Below are positions 1 to 7,528 of a DNA stretch of 64,000 nt, one piece after another. Each line of letters begins with the position of its first letter. Position 1 is the stretch's first letter. The stretch is from Paracoccaceae bacterium (GTDB lineage Bacteria > Pseudomonadota > Alphaproteobacteria > Rhodobacterales > Rhodobacteraceae). A program made the position numbers and the translations under genes. The stretch spans positions 3,456,037 to 3,520,036 of the forward strand of contig OY282431.1 in NCBI GenBank assembly GCA_958296035.1. Reading direction: 5' to 3'. A model generated the notes under the pieces. That model did not search any database, was not told the origin of the DNA, and worked only from the letters and a program-made list of their open reading frames with translations.

Positions 1-678
1 CATTTTGTGCAGCAACTGGCGAAACGTTGCGATGTCGGGACCACCCAGCTCGTAAATGCCGGAAAAACCGTCGTCTCCGACAGCCTTCACAGCAGCCTTC
101 GCAACATCATCAGCGAATACCGGCTGAAACCTGGTACCTGCCCCGACAATTGGGAGTATAGGAGACATCCGTGCCATTGCTGCGAAGCGGTTGAAAAACT
201 GATCTTCGCTGCCGAACACCACAGACGGACGCAGTATCACGGCTCCGGCAAAATGCTCCTGAACCGCCTCCTCACCCATCGCCTTTGTCCTGGCATACAT
301 GCTGTCGCTGGCTTCACTTGCGCCGATGGCTGAAATCTGGACAAATCTTCGAACGCCGGCCTGGGCTGACAAACGGGCTGCTCGCTCGGCCGCTTCTGCA
401 TGTACTGCCCTGAAGCGCTGTCGAGGTGTTTCGGCGAGAATTCCCACGCAGTTAATAACGACCTGTGAGTTGGCCACCGAATCCCGAATCGACTGTTCAA
501 AGCGTATATTCGCCAGTTCAGGCTCGACCTGACCAGGTGTTCCATAAGGGCGGACAAATCCGGCAAGGTTCGGATTGCGTACTGCAACTCGTACCCTCCA
601 TCCCTCGAGTGCCAGTCTCAGGGTGATGAAACGACCTACAAATCCGGAGCCTCCGAACACAGTAGCGATTTTGCTCAA
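1..678 (-). CDS. NDUFA9-like NAD(P)-binding protein (extended SDR), 3' truncated by window edge
   Basis: The minus strand reads openly for 226 codons from a TTG at 678 to the window edge with no stop. The start is preceded by a GGGAGAAG-type ribosome binding site, and the protein opens with LSKIATVFGGSGFVGR, a Rossmann GGSGFVG dinucleotide motif at about residues 9-15. Further features of the complex I NDUFA9-like atypical SDR family are NCVGIL near residue 83, a QISAIGAS strand and the YARTK active-site tract. In alphaproteobacteria such proteins are annotated as NDUFA9-subunit-family oxidoreductases; whether they act at complex I or elsewhere is unsettled. The C-terminal end lies outside the window. 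Family assignment is good, exact role is inference. Confidence 0.85.
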   Translation of the reverse strand, partial: MSKIATVFGGSGFVGRFITLRLALEGWRVRVAVRNPNLAGFVRPYGTPGQVEPELANIRFEQSIRDSVANSQVVINCVGILAETPRQRFRAVHAEAAERAARLSAQAGVRRFVQISAIGASEASDSMYARTKAMGEEAVQEHFAGAVILRPSVVFGSEDQFFNRFAAMARMSPILPIVGAGTRFQPVFADDVAKAAVKAVGDDGFSGIYELGGPDIATFRQLLHKM

Positions 679-1086
679 GATCTTCTCCCGGCGTATGGTA
701 CGTGTTCAACTGCGCAAACAGACATGGGTTCCAGGCATTTGCCCGAGCCACAGCGTGTCCCTCCGGCAGTTGACTACCTGTTACAGATGCTTTCTCCTGT
801 AAACAACAATACAAGAATCGGGCCCTGCTTCAACCTCGCTGCTCTCCCGTTGGCACACACATTCGGTCCTGGGTGCATGATCCGGGATCTGCGCCCCCTC
901 TTGACGGTGATGCAAAAACAGTCCGACTGTAAAATGGTTCGTTGCCACAGCGCGCTTTTCTGTGCAGGTTGGTAGAAATGCCGGGCGAGCTGGAATAGAA
1001 TGGCCTGCTGTGATTTGACCTGAGAATTCGCAAGACTGTGCCCGCGGCATCCTCGGATATCTCCCTCTACGCATCATTCACCACTC
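679..1086. other. 408-bp intergenic region, no gene recognised
   Basis: It lies between two divergently transcribed genes and so should hold both promoters. Short open frames on both strands give compositionally unremarkable translations without family motifs. No tRNA, hairpin terminator or repeat was recognised. Confidence 0.4.
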
Positions 1087-1122
1087 TTGCCTGTACAGTT
1101 TCCTTTGCCGGAGTTGCTACGA

Positions 1123-1749
1123 GTGCCTTCCACCCACAACATCGCCTTGCTGGGCGCAACCGGTCCCGTAGGGGGACATTTCCTCACCTATGCGCTGGAA
1201 GCAGGCCATAGTGTGACTGCCCTTGTCCGCAATCCCCGCAAACTTGCCAAAGTGAACGGCCCGGATATTTTCCAGGGTGACGCAACAAGCGAAGCCGATG
1301 TTCAGGCTGTAATTGCCGGGGCTGAGGTTGTGGTCAGTTGTATCGGCAATCCAGTGGGAGTGATGATCATGGAGCGAGCGGCAAGTGCAATACCTGATGC
1401 TGCCGGGGATTCAGACAGTCCGCCAAAGTGTATCCTTGTGACGAGTATCGGGTGCGGCGGGTCTTCATGGTTGGTCTAACACATCCTGATGATGATTGGA
1501 GGTAGCCAGGGATGCGAAGACTATGACAGGGCAAATGCCCTGATCGCCGCCGAAAGCGAAGTGCCCTACGTGCTGGTTCGGCCGGCGGCCTTGAATAACA
1601 AGGATGGCAAGGGGACCTGCAAAGCCTTCCGCTCGGGAGGAACATTTGCCAAACCGATACCCCGGCAGGATTTACCCCCGTTCTCATTCGACGCTATGAG
1701 CGAAGGCACGTGGAACGGCGGTGGTGGAATTCAGGTTTCTGGTAGTTGA
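1123..1749 (+). pseudogene. NAD(P)H-binding reductase (NmrA/SDR-like) interrupted by an in-frame TAA
   Basis: A GTG at 1123 with an upstream GCCGGAG opens a protein starting VPSTHNIALLGATGPVGGH, with a GATGPVG nucleotide-binding loop and the strand LVRNPRKL typical of atypical SDR (NAD(P)H-binding) reductases. The frame stops at TAA 1477-1479 just after CILVTSIGCGGSSWLV. It then continues in the same frame to 1749 with clearly matching family sequence (YDRANALIAAESEVPYVLVRP, shown here split as YDRANALIAAE and VPYVLVRPAALNN). A single change of a sense codon such as AAA or CAA to TAA explains it. The product is probably non-functional unless read through. The extreme N-terminus could begin at TTG 1087 instead. 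Confidence 0.75.
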
Positions 1750-2006
1750 GCCAGACGATACCTGCGTATTGTTCAGATTTTGACCAGGCCTTGCAGTGGG
1801 TCGATCTTCACGCCGACAGTGGCGAGAGGACAGCGACACAACGTTTGGCGAGACTGCAAAGTGCTGACTGCTTCTAACGTGCAGGTATGGATTGGCCGTG
1901 TCCAGAATCGGTCTCGGGGCTTCTTAGTAACCGGTTGCCGCGCAGCCCGCTGCCCTGTTGGTATTGACATGCAGGGAGCCTGTGTTTAGCTTCCACCGCT
2001 GAGGCT

Positions 2007-2093
2007 GCCCTGATGGCGGAATTGGTAGACGCGCTAGCTTCAGGTGCTAGTGCCCGTACGGGCGTGGAGGTTCGAGTCCTCTTCAGGGCACCA
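2007..2093 (+). tRNA. tRNA-Leu(CAG)
   Basis: The acceptor stem pairs GCCCTGA at 2007-2013 with TCAGGGC at 2083-2089, followed by discriminator A and an encoded CCA at 2091-2093. The D-arm carries GCGGAATTGGTAGACGC. The anticodon stem CTAGC/GCTAG closes a TTCAGGT loop giving anticodon CAG. A long variable arm (TGCCCGTACGGGCG) and a T-arm with TTCGAGTCC follow. The long variable arm and anticodon identify a class II leucine tRNA. Confidence 0.97.
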
Positions 2094-2170
2094 AAACTGA
2101 CGAGCATGTTTCAATGCATTCGGCAACAACCGGCATCCTCAACTGCCTTTCTGCAGGTAGCGAGGAACCG

Positions 2171-2779
2171 ATGAGTACCGATTTTTATCGCGACGACATT
2201 CCAGATGGTTTTGAAGTCGGTGACGTACTGGCTGTCGATACCGAGACCACTGGCCTGAAACTGCGACGTGACCGGTTGTGTCTGGTTCAGATGTCCCGTG
2301 GAGACGGACACGCTGTGCTGGTACAAATCCGGCACACCCCCAGACCTGCGCCGAATCTCCTGCGTCTGCTACAGGATCCCGGTGTTCTCAAGGTGTTCCA
2401 TTTCGCCCGAGCCGACATTGCGTTTTTGCTGGTTGCCTTTGGTGTGCTTGTAAGACCCGTATACTGTACGAAGATTGCGTCCAGACTTGCCCGTACGAAC
2501 TCTTCGCAACATGGATTGAAAGCGCTGGTTATGGATCTGCTCGGCGTGGAGCTTGCCAAAGAGCAGCAATCCTCCGACTGGGCAGCAGATTCTATTACTG
2601 ATCAACAAATGGAGTATGCCGCCAGCGACGTTTTGCACCTGCATTGCATCCGTGAATTGCTAAACAGGCGGCTTGTTCGGGACAGGCGCATGAATCTGGC
2701 TGAGGCTTGTTTCGACTTTCTTCCCGAACGTGCAAGACTCGATGTTGCAGGTTGGCAGAACGATATATTCTCGCACTAG
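2171..2779 (+). CDS. rnd: Ribonuclease D-like 3'-5' exonuclease
   Basis: The 202-residue product is a DEDD-family 3'-5' exonuclease. Exo I is AVDTETTGL (Asp23, Glu25), Exo II is VFHFARADIAFL (Asp82), and Exo III is EYAASDVLHLH with the Tyr of the DEDDy subclass. The family trims 3' ends of tRNA and other structured RNAs in the cytoplasm. The protein is only about half the length of E. coli RNase D and lacks the HRDC domains, the usual short alphaproteobacterial form. ATG 2171 is chosen because GAGGAACC precedes it; an in-frame upstream start at 2114 would add residues without family character. It lies just after tRNA-Leu and upstream of kdsD, its normal place. Confidence 0.92.
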   Translation: MSTDFYRDDIPDGFEVGDVLAVDTETTGLKLRRDRLCLVQMSRGDGHAVLVQIRHTPRPAPNLLRLLQDPGVLKVFHFARADIAFLLVAFGVLVRPVYCTKIASRLARTNSSQHGLKALVMDLLGVELAKEQQSSDWAADSITDQQMEYAASDVLHLHCIRELLNRRLVRDRRMNLAEACFDFLPERARLDVAGWQNDIFSH

Positions 2780-3322
2780 ATTCCACCTGCAGCACAAATG
2801 AGTTACTCGAGATTTCGTTGTCATTGAAGCCGGTATTTATCAATGAATTTGACGCAAACCTTGCATGGCTACGCGGCTGCGGGCCGGGTATCGGCAACGA
2901 TCGCATCGCCGACTGGAGGGCAAACTGACGCCGTAATTCGAGAAAGACGTCGCGTACACTATTCGACCCTCGCCGAAGCGAAACACCGGATGCTGGCAGC
3001 CATTCTGGAATTGCCGATTGGAATTCAAAGGCGTTCGGTTACCTGTATGGCATGCAACACCGGAAAGTCACTTGCCGACACAACGCATCACCGCTACACA
3101 TCTGTGGTTGACAGCCTGGCAATGTGGCCGGCGGCACGTTTGCCACAAACACTTGGCACCCCAAGCCGGGTCCGCTCCGGCCCGTGGGCAAGCACTTCGT
3201 ATTCCCGGACTAGCAGGGTTGTTTGTCAATAGTGGCTTATGAAAATATAGCGCGCCCTTCAGACATGTTCTGCGCTCGGCGCAGGGATTGTTTATGTCTT
3301 CGAACCAGCCCGTTGGCGTAGA
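2780..3322. other. 543-bp gap between rnd and kdsD, no gene recognised
   Basis: Open frames exist on both strands (the longest on plus from about 2843 to 3232), but their translations show no family motif and no good ribosome binding site. The kdsD-lpt promoter is expected in the last part of this stretch. Confidence 0.4.
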
Positions 3323-4312
3323 ATGAGTATGGCCCCCGCACAATCGGCGAAAGAACACAGTTTCGTCAGCACAGGAAAACGAGTGGTTTCGATTGAAGCC
3401 AGTGCGCTGGCAAAACTTGCGGATTCGCTCAACTCGAACTTTTCCCGTGCTGTTTCAGTCATCAACCGCACAAAGGGACGCGTTATTGTGTCCGGGATTG
3501 GGAAATCCGGTCATGTCGGGCGCAAACTCGCAGCGACATTTGCCTCAACCGGCCAACCCGCCCACTTCGTGCATCCAGCCGAAGCAAGTCACGGAGACTT
3601 GGGAATGTTGTCTGACGGTGACACGGTCGTGGTGCTCTCGAATTCAGGCGACACACCCGAACTGACCGATCTGTTGTCCTACACGAGGCGATTCAGTATT
3701 CCCCTGATCGGCATTTCCGGAAAGGAAGACTGTTCTCTGATCCGTCTCAGCGATGTTGGTCTGGTTCTCCCGACAGCCGAGGAAGCTTGCCGAACCGGCA
3801 TCGTGCCGACAACCTCCACTACCATGATGCTGGCTCTGGGAGATGCGCTGGCTGTCTCGCTAATGGAGCACAGACGCTTCACGCCGGATCATTTCCATCG
3901 CTTTCATCCGGGTGGTAGACTGGGCATCAAGCTTTCCAAGGTACGTGATCTGATGCACAGTGGCGAAGCCATGCCGCTCGTGCACGAGCATTGCTCAATG
4001 CCCGATACCTTGCTGGTCATGACCCAGAAGGGATTTGGCGTGGCGGGCATTGTTGATCAGGAAAGCCAGTTGATCGGCATTATCACTGACGGTGACCTGA
4101 GGCGCCACATGAAGAATCTCTTGAGCAATGTTGCCGGAAATGTAATGACCCGAAACCCGGTGACAATCTCGCAGGATGCGCTGGCAGAAGAGGCATTGGC
4201 ACTCATGAACAACCGGGAGGTCACATGCCTGTTTGCCTACAGAGAATCCGCCCACCGGGAGGTCGCGGGCGTCCTGCACATACACGACTGCCTGCGGGCC
4301 GGCATCGCCTGA
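3323..4312 (+). CDS. kdsD: Arabinose-5-phosphate isomerase KdsD (KpsF/GutQ family)
   Basis: The enzyme interconverts ribulose 5-phosphate and arabinose 5-phosphate, the first step toward Kdo for lipopolysaccharide core. The 329-residue protein has an N-terminal SIS domain at about 45-180 with GIGKSGHVGRKLAATFASTG, HPAEASHGDLGM and VVLSNSGDTPE, the sugar-phosphate-binding signature. Two CBS domains follow at about 210-265 and 272-325 (VRDLMHSGEAMPLV, IGIITDGDLRRHM, NVMTRNPVTI). Length and architecture match the family. It heads a tightly packed run with lptC 21 bp downstream, linking Kdo synthesis with LPS export. Confidence 0.95.
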   Translation: MSMAPAQSAKEHSFVSTGKRVVSIEASALAKLADSLNSNFSRAVSVINRTKGRVIVSGIGKSGHVGRKLAATFASTGQPAHFVHPAEASHGDLGMLSDGDTVVVLSNSGDTPELTDLLSYTRRFSIPLIGISGKEDCSLIRLSDVGLVLPTAEEACRTGIVPTTSTTMMLALGDALAVSLMEHRRFTPDHFHRFHPGGRLGIKLSKVRDLMHSGEAMPLVHEHCSMPDTLLVMTQKGFGVAGIVDQESQLIGIITDGDLRRHMKNLLSNVAGNVMTRNPVTISQDALAEEALALMNNREVTCLFAYRESAHREVAGVLHIHDCLRAGIA

Positions 4313-4333
4313 CCGACTGCAGGCCAGACTTAC

Positions 4334-4966
4334 ATGAGAGCCTTGTCGCCTTTCAGCGGTAGTTTTGCACTGAATAGCCCCAGGGTGCTGACTAGCCTTT
4401 TCCTGGGTGTTGCAGGTCTGGTTATTTTGGCAATGATGCCGGTCTTCATCGCTATCAAGGTTCCGCTTCGCTCACTTTCGATCGGTGACCGCGAAGTGTT
4501 TGCCTTGTCAGGAACCGATACCGTTGCAGGAGGTCACTTTGTCTCCACCTCGGAGTCCGGTCTGACCCTGGAGGTTGAGTCTCGTTTCCTGGTTCCCGGC
4601 TTCCCTGGGGGGTCGGCAATTGAAGCGCGTGACATCAAGGTAACCCTGAGACCGCCGAACGGACAGACCATTAAAGTCAAGTCCGACTTCGCCGCCATAG
4701 ACGCAGAGCACATGTCAGTTGTCATGCACGGCAATACGGAACTTGAAGTTGGCAGCGGATTGCGGCTAGTGTCCAATTCTCTTATTGTGGCTGCAGATCA
4801 GGGCCGAATATCCAGTCCCGGAGAAGTTCTGTTCGAGTCGCAGGGTGTGCTGGGTATTGCTGGACGAATGACCCTTCTTGTCGATTCGATTCTGGAAGAC
4901 GATCGCCGCATCAAGGGTCTGGAATTCGATGATTCCGTGTATCTAGTGTTCAATCGCAGCAATTAG
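4334..4966 (+). CDS. lptC: LPS export protein LptC
   Basis: LptC is the bitopic inner-membrane component that passes LPS from the LptB2FG extractor to LptA. The 210-residue product has a basic/polar N-terminus, one transmembrane helix at about 21-42 (LFLGVAGLVILAMMPVFI) and a periplasmic beta-jellyroll with regularly spaced strands typical of the LptC/YrbK family. Direct family recognition from sequence alone is modest because LptC is divergent. Its position between kdsD and lptA with spacings of 21 and 8 bp makes the call strong. Confidence 0.88.
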   Translation: MRALSPFSGSFALNSPRVLTSLFLGVAGLVILAMMPVFIAIKVPLRSLSIGDREVFALSGTDTVAGGHFVSTSESGLTLEVESRFLVPGFPGGSAIEARDIKVTLRPPNGQTIKVKSDFAAIDAEHMSVVMHGNTELEVGSGLRLVSNSLIVAADQGRISSPGEVLFESQGVLGIAGRMTLLVDSILEDDRRIKGLEFDDSVYLVFNRSN

Positions 4967-4974
4967 ACAAGGGA

Positions 4975-5466
4975 TTGATTCTGTTGACTTATATCAGGCC
5001 CGGTATACTCGTTCTCTGGATTTCCACCCTAGCCTGCGGCGCGTTCGCTCAGGGGGCCGTGCTCGAGTTTACGACCGATTCCGAAAATATTGATCATGTT
5101 GTCGTCAAGGCCAACAGCGGGTCCTATGACTCTGTAGCGGGAATAGCCTTGGTGAAAGGCAATGTCGTGATCGAAAGTGGCAACTTTGTGATCACAACAG
5201 TGCTGGCTACTGTTTACGAGGGAACCGACGGTTCCGGTTCGGCAGAAAGGCTTGTGCTGGAAGGTAATGTGCGAATCACCTCTGATGACCTGGAGGCAAC
5301 CAGCCGGGAGGGCGAAGTTTTTCTGAATGAGAATCTGCTCTTGCTTAAGGGCAACGTCAGACTCGAGACAAGGAGCGCGGTGCTGACCGGCGAGCTGCTG
5401 ACTTACAACACTGACTCCGGCATCGCTACATTGGGACACTCCGACGGTTCATCTGGCGGAAATTGA
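4975..5466 (+). CDS. lptA: Periplasmic LPS bridge protein LptA (OstA-like)
   Basis: LptA oligomers form the beta-jellyroll bridge that carries LPS across the periplasm. The 163-residue protein starts with a signal peptide (ILVLWISTLACGAFAQ, cleavage predicted after AFAQ). It then shows the OstA repeat pattern: SGSYDSVAGIALVKGNVVI, ERLVLEGNVRITSDDLEATS and ENLLLLKGNVRLETRSAVLTG. The start is non-ATG: TTG 4975 or TTG 4984 would both retain the signal peptide. The stop TGA at 5464-5466 shares its last base with the lptB ATG, so the two are translationally coupled. Confidence 0.9.
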   Translation: MILLTYIRPGILVLWISTLACGAFAQGAVLEFTTDSENIDHVVVKANSGSYDSVAGIALVKGNVVIESGNFVITTVLATVYEGTDGSGSAERLVLEGNVRITSDDLEATSREGEVFLNENLLLLKGNVRLETRSAVLTGELLTYNTDSGIATLGHSDGSSGGN

Positions 5467-6203
5467 TGTATGAGGAACTCGTCCGCAGGGACTCGGGGCT
5501 GGTAGCCGAGGGGATCTCGGTAACCTTCGGGCGTCGTCCCGTTGTACGCGATGTGTCATTGCAGGTGTCGCCGGGAGAAATTGTCGGTTTGCTGGGACCA
5601 AACGGTGCCGGCAAGACAAGTTGTTTCTATCTGATTGCCGGGCTCCGCTTTCCGAGCACAGGGTCGATATTCATCGACGGTGCCGAAGTAACACACATGC
5701 CGCTATACAGGCGCGCTCGCCTGGGATTGGGATACTTGCCCCAGGACGATTCCATCTTTCGCGGCATGACCGTCGAGCAAAACATAATGGCTGTGCTCGA
5801 AACTCGTGAACGTGATCGGCGGCGGCGGCGCGAAACCCTTGAGACTCTGCTGCAGGAAGTCTCTGTCGCGCACATTCGCAAGACGCCGGCAGTGGCGTTG
5901 TCCGGAGGCGAGAGGCGACGCGTCGAATTCGCTCGTTGCCTTGCCAGCCGACCACGCTATCTGCTGCTTGACGAACCATTTGCAGGTCTGGACCCGATTG
6001 TCGTCGAGGAAATCCAGAAACTTGCGAATCTGTTTCGCGAAAAGAAGATCGGTGTCCTGATAACCGATCACAATGCTCAGGAAATATTGAAGCTGGTTGA
6101 TCGGGTTTACGTCATTTTTGATGGAGCTGTCATTCGCCATGGCAACGCCACCACAATCCGCAATGACCCCCTGGTCCAAGCCGGATACCTGGGAACGCGT
6201 TGA
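5466..6203 (+). CDS. lptB: LPS export ABC transporter ATPase LptB
   Basis: LptB is the cytoplasmic ATPase that powers LPS extraction by LptF and LptG. The 245-residue protein has Walker A LLGPNGAGKT (about 42-51), Q-loop GYLPQDDSIFRGMTVEQNI, the signature VALSGGERRRVEFARCL, Walker B RYLLLDEPFAGLDP and the H-loop VLITDHN. The LPQ...SIFR(G/K)LTVE tract is diagnostic for LptB rather than generic branched-chain amino-acid ATPases. ATG 5466 overlaps the lptA stop by one base (TGATG); an upstream TTG at 5463 is also in frame but less likely. The transporter partners LptF and LptG are not in the window. Confidence 0.95.
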   Translation: MYEELVRRDSGLVAEGISVTFGRRPVVRDVSLQVSPGEIVGLLGPNGAGKTSCFYLIAGLRFPSTGSIFIDGAEVTHMPLYRRARLGLGYLPQDDSIFRGMTVEQNIMAVLETRERDRRRRRETLETLLQEVSVAHIRKTPAVALSGGERRRVEFARCLASRPRYLLLDEPFAGLDPIVVEEIQKLANLFREKKIGVLITDHNAQEILKLVDRVYVIFDGAVIRHGNATTIRNDPLVQAGYLGTR

Positions 6204-6422
6204 GCCCGTTCGGCATGATCCGATGGTGAAACAGTTGCCATCACATGACCGGACCATTGATGGACATTGGTTCCGGTTCCGGACCGCTCCATCGGACCCT
6301 CTCGAATTGGAGTGTATTTCCGGCAACATTCTGCTAACGTGCCGTGACCTTGCGAGGCCGACTTTCAGGTGCGGCCCGGGTCTTATTGGGATTTGGTTTT
6401 CATCCGGTAACAGGAGCGTGTC

Positions 6423-6719
6423 ATGCGCCTAATTGTAAGCGGACATGGATTGAAAGTGGGAGATGCCTTGCGGACCCGCGTTACCAGTCTGATAGAGACC
6501 TCCGAGGCAAAGTATGCCGAACGACCTACCGACGCCACGGTGACGTTTTCGAGAGGCGGCAGTGCTTTCGAGTGTGAATTGACCATGCATCTTTCGACTG
6601 GCATGTCGGCCCAGGCGCATGCCAGTTCCCAGGACATTTTTGTAGCGTTCAAGCTGGCCTACGAAAAACTCGAGAAGCAGTTGCGCAGATACAAGCGACG
6701 TCTCAAGGATCACCACTGA
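6423..6719 (+). CDS. hpf: Short-form ribosome hibernation promoting factor (HPF/RaiA family)
   Basis: The 98-residue product has the HPF/YfiA fold signature: an N-terminal strand MRLIVSGHGLKVGDALRTRV, a middle strand ATVTFSRGGSAFECEL, and a C-terminal basic helix AYEKLEKQLRRYKRRLKDHH. The family binds the 30S decoding region and stabilises inactive ribosomes. It ends after the N-terminal domain, so it is a short HPF and lacks the C-terminal dimerisation domain found in the long form common in alphaproteobacteria. ATG 6423 follows CAGGAGCGTGTC. ptsN follows 332 bp downstream, as in the rpoN-hpf-ptsN neighbourhood of many proteobacteria, but rpoN itself is missing. Confidence 0.88.
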   Translation: MRLIVSGHGLKVGDALRTRVTSLIETSEAKYAERPTDATVTFSRGGSAFECELTMHLSTGMSAQAHASSQDIFVAFKLAYEKLEKQLRRYKRRLKDHH

Positions 6720-7051
6720 ACAGCGGTTCCCTTTTCCGGAATTACCCTGCCAAGGCCAGGACGTCGACAAACGGATTTGCTTCAATCCCATCCCTCCTTA
6801 TGTTATCGCTGATCGACGCCGTGATGGCGGGCAATGTCCGAAGCACTTCAGATGAGTAAACTCTCCAGGCAACGCCGCCCATGCCATGTAATGGCGGCAT
6901 ATTCGATGTTGGAACAAGCGGACCCGCCAGATCTGAGCGATTTCTTCCTGGTCCGGAGGAATAAACCCGACCTGGAAATCAGTGGCCCAAATGCTAATAG
7001 CCGCGGTTGTGGCATGTTCTTGCAGATTAGCGCTTCGGACAGGATTGAGTC
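6720..7051. other. 332-bp hpf-ptsN intergenic region
   Basis: No gene recognised; short frames have no family features. It likely contains the ptsN promoter and leader. Confidence 0.35.
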
Positions 7052-7507
7052 ATGGAAATAAAGGACGTTCTGGCGCTCGACGCAGTGTTCTGTGTCTCGG
7101 ACGCAGCAATTACCAAGCAGGACTTGCTCGAACGGATCGCCAGGGTCGCTGCCGATACATATGGAATCGATTTTGAAGTCAGCTACGAGGGGCTTCTGGA
7201 ACGCGAGGAAGCGTCCTCGACTGGGCTGGGTCAGGGGATCGCGTTGCCGCATGCCCGCTCGAGTCAATTCCCGATGGTGCTTGGAACCTTTACACGTCTC
7301 AGCAAGCCCATCGATTTCAAGGCTCCCGACCGTCTGCCAGTCGACCTGGTGTTCGGAATTTTTGCTCCTATCGGAGAGAGTGTCGAGTATCTCAAATTGC
7401 TTAGCAGTGTTGCACGCACCCTGCGCCAGGCTGATGTTCAGCGCAAATTGAGATCGACCGACAGCGCCGAGGGGCTGCACCTTGTGCTCACTGAAAACGC
7501 CGACTGA
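7052..7507 (+). CDS. ptsN: PTS IIA-like nitrogen regulatory protein PtsN (EIIA-Ntr)
   Basis: The 151-residue EIIA-Ntr protein accepts phosphate from the NPr/EI-Ntr relay and regulates other proteins by contact instead of transporting sugar. The phospho-acceptor His67 sits in GQGIALPHARSS, and the fold markers FGIFAPIGESVEYLKLLSSVA follow. Length matches the family. It is the last gene of the core lpt-hpf-ptsN block and abuts, tail to tail with a 21-bp gap, the secretion island that starts at 7529. Confidence 0.94.
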   Translation: MEIKDVLALDAVFCVSDAAITKQDLLERIARVAADTYGIDFEVSYEGLLEREEASSTGLGQGIALPHARSSQFPMVLGTFTRLSKPIDFKAPDRLPVDLVFGIFAPIGESVEYLKLLSSVARTLRQADVQRKLRSTDSAEGLHLVLTENAD

Positions 7508-7528
7508 TCACCCTGCGGCGCTTGCCAA

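Noticed and set aside
1477-1479. Recoding or programmed read-through at the TAA in the reductase
   Set aside because: TAA is the least-favoured read-through stop and no stimulatory context is visible; a simple nonsense mutation explains it.
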